Below, piece after piece: positions 16,093-23,682 of a DNA stretch of 37,316 nucleotides (position 1 is the stretch's first letter; every line of letters begins with the position of its first letter). The DNA is from Marinobacterium alkalitolerans. Its GTDB lineage: Bacteria > Pseudomonadota > Gammaproteobacteria > Pseudomonadales > Balneatricaceae. The translations under genes were made by a program, and so were the position numbers. Location of the stretch: assembly GCF_017776525.1 (NCBI RefSeq), contig NZ_JACVEW010000028.1, positions 1-37,316 on the forward strand. Direction: 5' to 3'. A model generated the notes under the pieces. That model ran no database searches. It was not told where the DNA came from and was given only the letters and a program-made list of their open reading frames with translations.

Positions 16093-16872
16093 TTGCCAAG
16101 CGCACAGCTGAAGAAGGCACTCCACTGGGGTGCCTTTTTTGTTTCTGTTCTGGCGGTGTTGCCCCTGCGGGCAGAGTGCCCTCGGTTGGAGCAGGGGTTC
16201 ATGGCGACCGTCGCCCAGGTATACGACGGTGATACGGTGCGTCTGACCAATGGCGAGCGCTTGCGCTTGACCGGTATCAATACACCTGAGCTGAGCCGTG
16301 ATGGACAGGCAGATGAACCAATGGCGCAGGCGGCGCGTCAGTGGTTTGTGCGTGAGGCCAAGGGACGGCAGGTGTATCTGGTGCCCGGTACGGAGGCGCG
16401 AGATCACTATGGGCGGCTGCTGGCGCATCTGTATCTGCCGGATGGGCGGCTGGCGTCAGAGCAGATGATTCTGAAAGGCATGGGGTTTGCGCTGGCACAG
16501 AGTGCTCAGCCAGAACTCCTGACATGCCTGTTTGATGCCGAGCAAACGGCGATGCTGTCAAAACGGGGCGTGTGGCAATCGGCCCCCGTGCGTGCCGGTT
16601 CACTGCACGAGGGCGGGTTTGCGGTTGTAGAAGGACAGGTGACGCGGGTCACACCCACGCGCCGTGGTACCTACCTTGATCTTGATGATCACCTTGCCCT
16701 GTTTGTGCCGAGCCGTCTGATGCAGAAAAGTACCATTGAGTGGCGTGAAGGCATTGAAATGGAGGCGCGTGGATGGGTTGTCGACCGCCTTGAGCGGCAG
16801 GGTTCTCTGCGCCCCGGGCAGCAGCGCTGGCTGCTCAGAATCGCCCATTTACGCCATCTGCAGAGCCACTGA
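16093..16872 (+). CDS. Exported thermonuclease-like (SNase-domain) protein
   Basis: A staphylococcal-nuclease-fold protein. Catalytic positions are conserved: DGDT, the arginine of RLRLTGINTPE (R58 and E66 by this start) and the arginine of HYGRLLAHLYLPDG (R108), matching R35, E43 and R87 of the Staphylococcus enzyme. The N-terminus is a signal peptide (KKALHWGAFFVSVLAVLPLRA) followed by a Cys, so action outside the cytoplasm is expected. The start is uncertain. There is no ATG before the signal peptide except one at 16030, inside rpmE. TTG at 16093 (used here, 259 residues) and CTG at 16108 are candidates. ATG 16201 has a good GGAGCAGGGG site but would remove the signal peptide. The rpmE terminator lies inside the signal-peptide codons. 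The C-terminal part after residue 170 is a second small beta domain. Confidence 0.8.
   Translation: MPSAQLKKALHWGAFFVSVLAVLPLRAECPRLEQGFMATVAQVYDGDTVRLTNGERLRLTGINTPELSRDGQADEPMAQAARQWFVREAKGRQVYLVPGTEARDHYGRLLAHLYLPDGRLASEQMILKGMGFALAQSAQPELLTCLFDAEQTAMLSKRGVWQSAPVRAGSLHEGGFAVVEGQVTRVTPTRRGTYLDLDDHLALFVPSRLMQKSTIEWREGIEMEARGWVVDRLERQGSLRPGQQRWLLRIAHLRHLQSH
16114..16140 (+). terminator. rpmE terminator, inside the nuclease gene
   Basis: A 10-bp stem (16114-16123 with 16127-16136, one G-U pair), 3-nt loop and T run (16135-16140), 28 bases after the rpmE stop. It overlaps the codons for the nuclease signal peptide. Confidence 0.85.
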
Positions 16873-16901
16873 AGTCGTAGTTGGCATCGTCGGAAGCACG
16901 G

Positions 16902-16930
16902 TTGTTGTGGATATTGCTTTTATATATGAT
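16902..16930 (+). promoter_or_regulatory. Sigma-70 promoter of maeB
   Basis: TTGTTG (16902-16907), 17-bp spacer, TATGAT (16925-16930), 42 bases before the malic enzyme ATG. Expected transcript start is near 16937. Confidence 0.75.
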
Positions 16931-16971
16931 GCAAGTCCGTCTTTTTACAACCTTAGTTGGAAACAGCAACC

Positions 16972-18216
16972 ATGTCTCAAGATTTCAAACAAGCTGCCCT
17001 CGATTACCACGAGTTTCCTCGTCCGGGCAAAATCAGTGTAGAGCTGTCTACCTCTGCTGAGACGTCTCGCGATCTTTCTCTGGCGTATTCGCCGGGCGTG
17101 GCCGAGCCGGTCCGCGAGATTGCCAAGGACCCCGATGCCGCGTATCGCTATACCGCCAAGGGGAACCTGGTTGCCGTGATCTCCAACGGTTCCGCCATTC
17201 TGGGCCTGGGTGATCTGGGACCGCTGGCCTCCAAGCCGGTCATGGAAGGTAAGTCCCTGCTGTTCAAGCGCTTTGCCAATATCGATTCCATCGATATCGA
17301 AGTCGATGCCGAGAGCCCGCAGGCCTTCATCGATACGGTTGCCCGTATCGCCGAAACCTTTGGTGGAATCAACCTGGAAGACATCAAAGCACCTGAATGC
17401 TTCGAGATCGAGCGCGCCCTGATCGAGCGTTGCAACATCCCGGTATTCCACGATGATCAGCACGGTACCGCGATTGTAACCGCGGCCGGCATGATCAACG
17501 CGCTGGAACTGGCTGGCAAGAAGCTGGAAGAAGCACAGATCGTATGCCTGGGTGCGGGCGCTGCTGCCAGCGCGTGCATGAAGCTGCTGATCAATATGGG
17601 TGCCAAGGTCGAAAATATCTTCATGCTGGACCGCAAGGGTGTGATCCACTCCGGTCGCGAAGATCTGACACCGGAAAAAGCGGCATTCGCCACAGAAACC
17701 GACAAGCGTACGCTGGAAGATGCTATCGACGGCGCAGACGTATTCGTTGGTCTGTCTGGCCCGGATCTGCTGTCACCGGAAAACCTGCTGAAGATGGCGG
17801 ATAACCCGATCGTCTTCGCCTGCGCGAACCCCGATCCCGAAATCAAGCCGGATCTGGCGCGTGCGACCCGTTCTGATGTGATCATGGCGACTGGTCGTTC
17901 CGATTACCCGAACCAGGTTAACAACGTACTGGGCTTCCCGTTCATCTTCCGTGGTGCGCTGGATGTCCGTGCTACCGCGATCAACGAAGAGATGAAAGCG
18001 GCAGCCGTGCGTGCGTTGGCTGATCTGGCCAAAGAGCCGGTAACGCCGGAAGTACTGGCCGCCTATGGCCTGCAGGAACTGGCGTTCGGTCGTGACTACA
18101 TTCTGCCGAAGGCAACTGACTCTCGCCTGCTGGGTGCCATTTCCCAGGCGGTGGCCCAGGCTGCCATCGACACTGGTGTGGCCCGCCTGCCGATGCCGGA
18201 GCACTACCCGCTCTGA
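16972..18216 (+). CDS. maeB: NAD(P)-dependent malic enzyme, single-domain form
   Basis: Malic enzyme converts malate oxidatively to pyruvate and CO2, linking the TCA cycle to gluconeogenesis and NADPH supply. The 414 residues are of the MaeB type: an N-terminal domain with DLSLAYSPGVAEP (catalytic Tyr region), NGSAILGLGDLGPLASKPVMEGK (Lys), and the divalent-metal acids in NLEDIKAPECFEIE and HDDQHGTA, then a Rossmann domain (VCLGAGAAASACMKLL) and QVNNVLGFPFIFRGALD. E. coli MaeB carries a C-terminal phosphotransacetylase-like domain of about 330 residues that is absent here. Pseudomonads likewise have a short malic enzyme. The ATG at 16972 is used; an in-frame TTG at 16957 is less likely. A two-way terminator follows. 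Confidence 0.95.
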   Translation: MSQDFKQAALDYHEFPRPGKISVELSTSAETSRDLSLAYSPGVAEPVREIAKDPDAAYRYTAKGNLVAVISNGSAILGLGDLGPLASKPVMEGKSLLFKRFANIDSIDIEVDAESPQAFIDTVARIAETFGGINLEDIKAPECFEIERALIERCNIPVFHDDQHGTAIVTAAGMINALELAGKKLEEAQIVCLGAGAAASACMKLLINMGAKVENIFMLDRKGVIHSGREDLTPEKAAFATETDKRTLEDAIDGADVFVGLSGPDLLSPENLLKMADNPIVFACANPDPEIKPDLARATRSDVIMATGRSDYPNQVNNVLGFPFIFRGALDVRATAINEEMKAAAVRALADLAKEPVTPEVLAAYGLQELAFGRDYILPKATDSRLLGAISQAVAQAAIDTGVARLPMPEHYPL

Positions 18217-18240
18217 TCGCCAACGGCTTCGAGAAGATAC

Positions 18241-18274
18241 AAAAAAACCGCTGCTTCGGCAGCGGTTTTTTTTT
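18241..18274. terminator. Bidirectional terminator, maeB / mrcA
   Basis: A 7-bp GC stem (18248-18254 and 18259-18265) with a TTCG tetraloop, extended by A7 on the left and T9 on the right. It serves maeB on the plus strand and mrcA on the minus strand. Confidence 0.93.
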
Positions 18275-18290
18275 GGAGCGCTCTTAGGGA

Positions 18291-20747
18291 TCAGTAGCCG
18301 AAAATGGCCTCGGTGGCAGGTGCCTGCATCTGCTGCTCCGGGCTGCGAGCGGTTTCCGTCGGCACGTCTTCGGTGCGGAAGTATTCGCTCATGGCATTAT
18401 CCTGGCCTGTGTAGGCACGCTTTCCGGTTGCCGGGTCGATCATCACGCGTACCACTCCCTCGGGTGCGGTCGGGGGCTCTTCCGGCACGCCGTCCAGTGC
18501 ATCCTCCATGAAGTCGATCCAGATCGGCAGTGCGCGGCTGCTGCCGTACTCACCACGGCCGAGCGGGCTGGGCTGGTCGAAGCCGACCCAGGCGGTTGCC
18601 ACCAGGTGAGGGTTGAAGCCGCTGAACCAGACATCCTTCTGCTCATTGGTGGTGCCGGTCTTGCCGGCCAGATCGTTGCGTTCCAGTGCCAGTGCACGGC
18701 GACCGGTACCACGGTTGATCACGTCGTTCATGATGTCCTGAATCAGGAATGCATTCCGCGGTGAGATGATCCGCTGGGCGTAGCGTGGCGCGGGTGTCGC
18801 ATCGGCCGGTTGCAAAATATCGGTGGGTGCCTCCGGGGGGAGGGCAGCGGTGGATTCTGTTGTCTCGGTACCTGCCGTGATGGCAGCCTCGGATTCACAC
18901 GCCTTGCAGACGCGAACCGGGTTTGCCTGCAGCAGCAAGTTGCCTTCTGCGTCTTCAATACGGCTGATCAGGTAGGGCTCCACCTTGAAGCCGCCATTGG
19001 CGAAAGCAGCGTAACCGGTGACCACCTGCAAGGGTGTGGCTGAAGCACTGCCCAGAGACAGTGACAGGTTGGCCGGGAAGCGGTCGGGTTCAAAACCGAA
19101 CTTCAGGATGAATTCACGTGCCTGTTCAATACCCAGTGCTCGCATCAGGCGAATCGATACCAGGTTGCGTGAGCGGTAGAGCGCTTCGCGCAGGCGTGTA
19201 GGGCCGTTGAATTCGCCGTTGTCGTTTTCCGGGCGCCAGGTGCCTTCAAGGCTGACATCGTGAAACACCACCGGCGCATCGTTGATGATGGAGGCGGGGG
19301 TGAAACCGTTTTCAAGCGCCGCGGTATACAGGAAGGGTTTGATGTTGGAGCCGGGCTGGCGGTAGGCCTGTGTCGCACGGTTGAATTTGTTGTGGTAGAA
19401 GCTGAAGCCACCCACCAGAGACCGGATGGCACCGTCCTGAGGATCCAGTGCAGTGAGCGCGCCCTGGATATTGGGCATCTGGGTCAGTTTCAGGTTGCCT
19501 TCGCTGTCATTCATGACGCGGATGATGTCGCCCGGCTGAACCACGTCGGCAGGACGTTTGGGCTCGGGGCCGGTCCAGTGAATGCTGCGGAAGGGGCGCG
19601 CCCACTTGATGCCGTTCCAGTCCAGTCGAAGGGTGTTGCCCTCACGGTCCAGCAGGTCGGCACCGGACTCATCCACGGACACCACCAGAGCCGGTTCCAG
19701 TCCGGCGAACGAGGAGTGGCGCTTCAGTTCGTTCAGTTGGTCAGCAGGGCTCAGAGCCTGAATGTCGATGCTGGCTTCGGCACCTCGGTAGCCATGACGC
19801 TCGGTGTAATCGAGCAGGCCTCGACGCAGGGCCTGAATCGCTTCAGTCTGCATGCGGCTGTCGATCGTGGTCCAGGCTCGGTAGCCATCGGTGTACACAT
19901 CTTCGCCAAAGCGCTCAAACAGTTGCTGACGGACCATTTCGGCGATGTAGGGCGCATCCAGCTCAATATCGCTGCGGTGGTAGCGCGCGCTTACGGGTGT
20001 ATTGACGGCCATGTCGTGCCGGGCCTGGTCGATATAGCCCAGCTTGAGCATGCGGCCCAGAATCCAGTCGCGACGCTCCTTGGCGCGTTCAGGGTTGGTG
20101 ATCGGGTTAAACGCTGAAGGCGCCTTGGGCAGGCCGGCTATCATGGCCAGCTGCGCGAGGCTGAGTTCGTTGATGTTCTTGCCGTAATAAGTGTTGGCGG
20201 CGGCCTGGATGCCGTAGGAGCGATGGCCGAGGTAGATCTTGTTGACGTACAGCTCCATGATCTCCTGCTTGTCGAGTGTTTGCTCGATCTGCAGGGAGAG
20301 CAGGATTTCGACGAACTTGCGCTTGAAGGTCTGCTCGCGGGTCAGGAAAAAGTTCTTGGCCACCTGCATGGTGATGGTGGAGCCGCCGCTCTGAATGCGG
20401 CCAGTTGACGCAAGCTGAAAGGCAGCACGTGACAAGCCCTTGATATCAATACCGAAATGCTCAAAAAAGCGAGCGTCCTCGGCCGCCTGAAGGGCCTTGA
20501 TGAAATCATCGGGGATCTGGTCAAACGTTACCGGGACGCGCTTCTTTTCGCCAAATTCAGCGATGAGCTTGTCGTCAGCCGAGTAAATTCTGAGCGGTGT
20601 CTGGAATTTAACTTCACGTAAAGTTTGCACATCTGGCATTTCAGGGCTGAAATAGAGATATGCGCCCCCAAGAGCGGCAGCCCCAGTAAAGACGCCGATT
20701 AGCGACAGGGTAAGGAACCACTTAAATAAACGTTTGAGTATCCGCAT
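18291..20747 (-). CDS. mrcA: Penicillin-binding protein 1A
   Basis: This bifunctional class A PBP polymerises and cross-links peptidoglycan at the inner membrane. The 818 residues have a signal anchor (8-32), a GT51 glycosyltransferase domain with catalytic E90 (AAEDARFFEHFGID) and GGSTITMQVAKN, an OB-like insert (about 320-425), and a transpeptidase domain with S467-x-x-K (GSNIKPF), S526-R-N and K696-T-G. A low-complexity Pro/Thr/Glu linker (about 625-655) contains a nearby Cys pair (C614, C617). The frame is open 45 codons further up, but MRILKRLFKWFL is the family start and GAAGGG is 6 nt before it. It is divergent from pilM, as mrcA is from the hofM/pilM operon in other gammaproteobacteria. 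Confidence 0.96.
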   Translation of the reverse strand: MRILKRLFKWFLTLSLIGVFTGAAALGGAYLYFSPEMPDVQTLREVKFQTPLRIYSADDKLIAEFGEKKRVPVTFDQIPDDFIKALQAAEDARFFEHFGIDIKGLSRAAFQLASTGRIQSGGSTITMQVAKNFFLTREQTFKRKFVEILLSLQIEQTLDKQEIMELYVNKIYLGHRSYGIQAAANTYYGKNINELSLAQLAMIAGLPKAPSAFNPITNPERAKERRDWILGRMLKLGYIDQARHDMAVNTPVSARYHRSDIELDAPYIAEMVRQQLFERFGEDVYTDGYRAWTTIDSRMQTEAIQALRRGLLDYTERHGYRGAEASIDIQALSPADQLNELKRHSSFAGLEPALVVSVDESGADLLDREGNTLRLDWNGIKWARPFRSIHWTGPEPKRPADVVQPGDIIRVMNDSEGNLKLTQMPNIQGALTALDPQDGAIRSLVGGFSFYHNKFNRATQAYRQPGSNIKPFLYTAALENGFTPASIINDAPVVFHDVSLEGTWRPENDNGEFNGPTRLREALYRSRNLVSIRLMRALGIEQAREFILKFGFEPDRFPANLSLSLGSASATPLQVVTGYAAFANGGFKVEPYLISRIEDAEGNLLLQANPVRVCKACESEAAITAGTETTESTAALPPEAPTDILQPADATPAPRYAQRIISPRNAFLIQDIMNDVINRGTGRRALALERNDLAGKTGTTNEQKDVWFSGFNPHLVATAWVGFDQPSPLGRGEYGSSRALPIWIDFMEDALDGVPEEPPTAPEGVVRVMIDPATGKRAYTGQDNAMSEYFRTEDVPTETARSPEQQMQAPATEAIFGY

Positions 20748-20789
20748 GCTGCCCTTCAAAATAAGCGAAAAAAAATATAGAGCTGGATC

Positions 20790-20795
20790 ATTATA
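20790..20795 (-). promoter_or_regulatory. -10 element of mrcA
   Basis: A perfect TATAAT on the minus strand, 43 bases before the mrcA ATG. A poor -35 (TTCTGG or TGGACC) lies 16-18 bases upstream. A pilM promoter must lie in the same 158-bp gap, but no clear one was found. Confidence 0.5.
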
Positions 20796-20905
20796 TAGGT
20801 GTGTGCTGGCGGGTCCAGAATGAACCGACAGTTTAAATTGTGCCCAATTCAGGCTACATTGTGAGCGTTTGTGGGACTTCACCTGACTGATATAAGGAAA
20901 ATGTC

Positions 20906-21964
20906 GTGCTCAGCTTTCTCAAGCCAAAGTCTGCCGGCTGGGTGGGAGTGGATATAGGCTCTTCTTCCGTCAAGCTTGTTGCACTCAGTCAACACGGACA
21001 GTCATATCGGATCGATGGTTATGCCATCGTAGCCCTGCCGCCAACCGCAGTTGTTGATGGCAATGTGGAGGTCCCGGGTGAAGTCTCAGATGCCATCGAA
21101 CGCGGGCTTAAGCTTTGCGGTGGCAAATTGAGCCATGCCGTCACCGCCGTTCCCTCCTCCGCCGTAATCACCAAACGCCTTGAAATCAGTAACGCCTTTG
21201 CCGGACTTGACCTGGAAGAGCAGGTGCAGGTTGAAGCGGACCAGTTTATCCCCTACCCGCTCGATGAGGTGGCGCTGGATTTTGAAGTGCTGGGTCCGGT
21301 TGATAAAGCGCCTGACCTGAACGAGATCCTGCTGGTTGCCTGTCGACGTGATGATACGGATACCCGTGAAGATGCCATTAATGGTTCGGGCCTGAAGTGC
21401 GAAATCATTGATATCGATACTTACGCCATCGAACGTACTCTGCCTCTGCTGGAGCCTAATTCTCAGGATGCGCCCGTGGTAGGCATTGTCGATATTGGCG
21501 CCGCGACCCTGACATTGAATGTATTCAAGGGCCGCAAGATTATCTATAACCGTGAACAGGCCTTTGGCGGTAACGATCTGACGAACATGATTCATCAGCA
21601 CAACGGCCTGGAAATCGCGGAAGTTGAAAAGCAGCTCCACAACGGTGAGCTGGACAGCGAAATTATGGAGAACCTGGTGCTGCCGTTCCGGATGACCGTC
21701 GTTCAGCAGGTATCACGGGCGCTGCAGTTTTACTATTCATCAGGTTCCCAAGGGCAACTGAATAAGCTATATCTGGCAGGTGGCACCTCCGGTATGGATG
21801 ATCTTCCGGCGATGGTTGAAGAAGAAATCGGCGTTTCCACAGCGGTGGCGAACCCGTTTCTTAACGTGGAAGTGGATGCCAAGATCAACCCCACCCGTCT
21901 GGAAAAAGACGCGCCCGGCTTGTTGAAAGCCTGTGGCCTGGCGCTGCGAAGCTTCGATATTTAG
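20906..21964 (+). CDS. pilM: Type IV pilus inner-membrane platform protein PilM
   Basis: PilM is an actin-like cytoplasmic protein that binds the N-terminal tail of PilN and links the pilus alignment complex to the motor ATPases. The 352 residues show the nucleotide-binding blocks VGVDIGSSSVKLVAL (12-27), VVGIVDIGAATLTLNVF and LYLAGGTSGMDDL. The start is GTG (MLSFLKPKS). An ATG five bases upstream is out of frame. AAGGAAA lies 6 nt before the GTG. It opens the pilMNOPQ-aroKB operon. Confidence 0.96.
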   Translation: MLSFLKPKSAGWVGVDIGSSSVKLVALSQHGQSYRIDGYAIVALPPTAVVDGNVEVPGEVSDAIERGLKLCGGKLSHAVTAVPSSAVITKRLEISNAFAGLDLEEQVQVEADQFIPYPLDEVALDFEVLGPVDKAPDLNEILLVACRRDDTDTREDAINGSGLKCEIIDIDTYAIERTLPLLEPNSQDAPVVGIVDIGAATLTLNVFKGRKIIYNREQAFGGNDLTNMIHQHNGLEIAEVEKQLHNGELDSEIMENLVLPFRMTVVQQVSRALQFYYSSGSQGQLNKLYLAGGTSGMDDLPAMVEEEIGVSTAVANPFLNVEVDAKINPTRLEKDAPGLLKACGLALRSFDI

Positions 21965-21982
21965 GGATCATAGGGACTATGT

Positions 21983-22531
21983 ATGGCGCGTATTAACCTC
22001 AGGCCCTGGCGAGAAGAGCGCAACGAGCGGCTGCAGAAGCGTTTCATTGGTAATCTGGTTGCCTCGGCTGTACTGGGTGGTTTGGTCGTATTGGGCGTGA
22101 GCTATTACTACGACATGCAGATGGACCGCCAGAACGACAGGAACGACTACCTCAAGACAGAGATCGCCAAGCTTGATCGAAAGATCAAGGAGATCAATGA
22201 ACTGAGAGCCAAGCGAGAACGCCTGCTGGAACGCCTTAACGCTATTCAGCAGCTGCAGGGCAACCGCCCCGTTATTGTGCGCAACTTCGATGAGCTGGTA
22301 CGAGTGCTGCCGGATGGCATTCACTACAATTCCCTGATACGTCGAGGGGAGTCCATCACGGTGGATGGTATGTCCGAAGACAATAACGAAATCTCCGAGC
22401 TGATGCGCCGTCTGGATGCTTCAATCTGGTTTGGTGAGCCGGACTTGAGTCGGGTCGACAGATCCGATGGTCTCAAGCGCTTCAACATGAAAGTCAGCAT
22501 GACGAAGCCTGATGCAGAGGAGGCCAAATAA
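21983..22531 (+). CDS. pilN: Type IV pilus assembly protein PilN
   Basis: PilN is a bitopic inner-membrane protein of the alignment complex. Its short cytoplasmic start ARINLRPWREERNE is the conserved PilM-binding INLLPWR-type motif. One transmembrane helix (about 22-44), a coiled coil (48-95) and a periplasmic ferredoxin-like fold that pairs with PilO follow. The product is 182 residues, normal length. AGGGA precedes the ATG. The stop overlaps the pilO start by one base (TAATG), which implies translational coupling. Confidence 0.95.
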   Translation: MARINLRPWREERNERLQKRFIGNLVASAVLGGLVVLGVSYYYDMQMDRQNDRNDYLKTEIAKLDRKIKEINELRAKRERLLERLNAIQQLQGNRPVIVRNFDELVRVLPDGIHYNSLIRRGESITVDGMSEDNNEISELMRRLDASIWFGEPDLSRVDRSDGLKRFNMKVSMTKPDAEEAK

Positions 22532-23136
22532 TGGAATCCAACCTGTTTAAGAAGGCCTTCCAGGGATTTGATCCCAATAACCTCGATTTCAATCAGGCGG
22601 GCAACTGGCCGATCGGCATCAAGGTGATCGTCTACACGCTGGTGTTTGCAATTGTGGTAGGCGCAGGGGTGCATTTCCTGATCCGCGACAAGCACGACGC
22701 GCTCGAGAAGGAAATTGCCAAAGAGCAGGACCTGAAAAATGAGTATCAGCGCAAGGCGTTTCAGGTGGCCAGCCTCGAGGCACTGCGCAAGCAGATGGCC
22801 GATGTGGAAGGTCGCTTTGCTGAACTGCTGAAACAGCTGCCCACGGATAAGGAAGTGCCGGGATTGCTGGAAGATATTACCGAAATCGGCCGGCAGGCCG
22901 GTCTGGAGTTCAACCTGATCGCCCTGCAGCCTGAGCGGAAAGAACAGTTTTACGTGGAGCTGCCGATCCGTATTCAGGTGCGCGGGAATTACCACCAGAT
23001 GGGCGAATTCGTCAGTGGCGTTGCAGCGATCAAGCGCATCGTGACACTGCACGATTTCTCGTTGCAGCCGCAGGGTGGCACTACCTTGTCAATGGAAATC
23101 AGCGCGAAGACCTACCGTTATGATGATACCAAGTAA
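22531..23136 (+). CDS. pilO: Type IV pilus assembly protein PilO
   Basis: PilO is the partner of PilN in the periplasmic alignment complex. The 201 residues have a cytoplasmic start, one transmembrane helix (about 33-52, VIVYTLVFAIVVGAGVHFLI), a coiled coil (about 55-105) and a compact domain beginning LPTDKEVPGLLEDITEIGRQAG, which is the family signature. It overlaps pilN by one base and pilP by 17 bases. Confidence 0.96.
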   Translation: MESNLFKKAFQGFDPNNLDFNQAGNWPIGIKVIVYTLVFAIVVGAGVHFLIRDKHDALEKEIAKEQDLKNEYQRKAFQVASLEALRKQMADVEGRFAELLKQLPTDKEVPGLLEDITEIGRQAGLEFNLIALQPERKEQFYVELPIRIQVRGNYHQMGEFVSGVAAIKRIVTLHDFSLQPQGGTTLSMEISAKTYRYDDTK

Positions 23137-23677
23137 CAGCAGACGGACCCTGCGCCTGGGATTGGCAGCGCTGTTGATGTTGCCCTTGACCGGTTGTATC
23201 TGGGTTGACGATACCGAGGACCTGAAACGTTACACGCGGGAGCAGCAGGCGCGCCCAAGTGGCAAGATAGAACCGCTGCCCACGTTCAAGCCCTATGAGA
23301 GCTTTGTCTATGAAGGGGCCAGCTTGCGTGATCCGTTCAGGCCGCTGATCAAGAATCAGGGCAAGCGTGAAGAACTGCCGGATGATGGCGTTCAGCCAGA
23401 TACGGAACGGCCGAAAGAGTACCTGGAAGAGTTTTCGGTTGACGAACTGAACATGGTGGGGATCATTACGCAGCTTGGTGGTGAAGAGCTCTGGGCATTG
23501 ATCAAGGATCCCAACAACGAGGTACACAGGGTCCGTAAGGGCAATTATCTGGGTAATGACTACGGCCAGATTATCGAGATCAGTGAACGCGGTCTTGAGC
23601 TGGTGGAAATCATTTCGAACGGACGTGGCGGGTGGATGCAGCGCCCACGCACTCTGTCGCTTGAAGAGCAGGATTGA
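23120..23677 (+). CDS. pilP: Type IV pilus lipoprotein PilP
   Basis: PilP is an inner-membrane lipoprotein that joins PilN/PilO to the secretin PilQ. The precursor is 185 residues with a basic start, a hydrophobic stretch and the lipobox LTGC (Cys26). The mature part is an unstructured linker (with GASLRDPFRP) followed by the beta-sandwich domain (about 95-180, ELNMVGIITQLGGEELWALI ...). The start is ATG 23120 or the next ATG 23123; both lie inside pilO. The frame is open further upstream (from 23075), but that would put the signal peptide in the middle of the protein. Confidence 0.94.
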   Translation: MMIPSNSRRTLRLGLAALLMLPLTGCIWVDDTEDLKRYTREQQARPSGKIEPLPTFKPYESFVYEGASLRDPFRPLIKNQGKREELPDDGVQPDTERPKEYLEEFSVDELNMVGIITQLGGEELWALIKDPNNEVHRVRKGNYLGNDYGQIIEISERGLELVEIISNGRGGWMQRPRTLSLEEQD

Positions 23678-23682
23678 TAAGG

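Noticed and set aside
20748-20882. 45-codon N-terminal extension of PBP1A
   Set aside because: It would put hydrophilic non-family sequence before the signal anchor and would read through the mrcA promoter; the ATG at 20747 has a good ribosome site.
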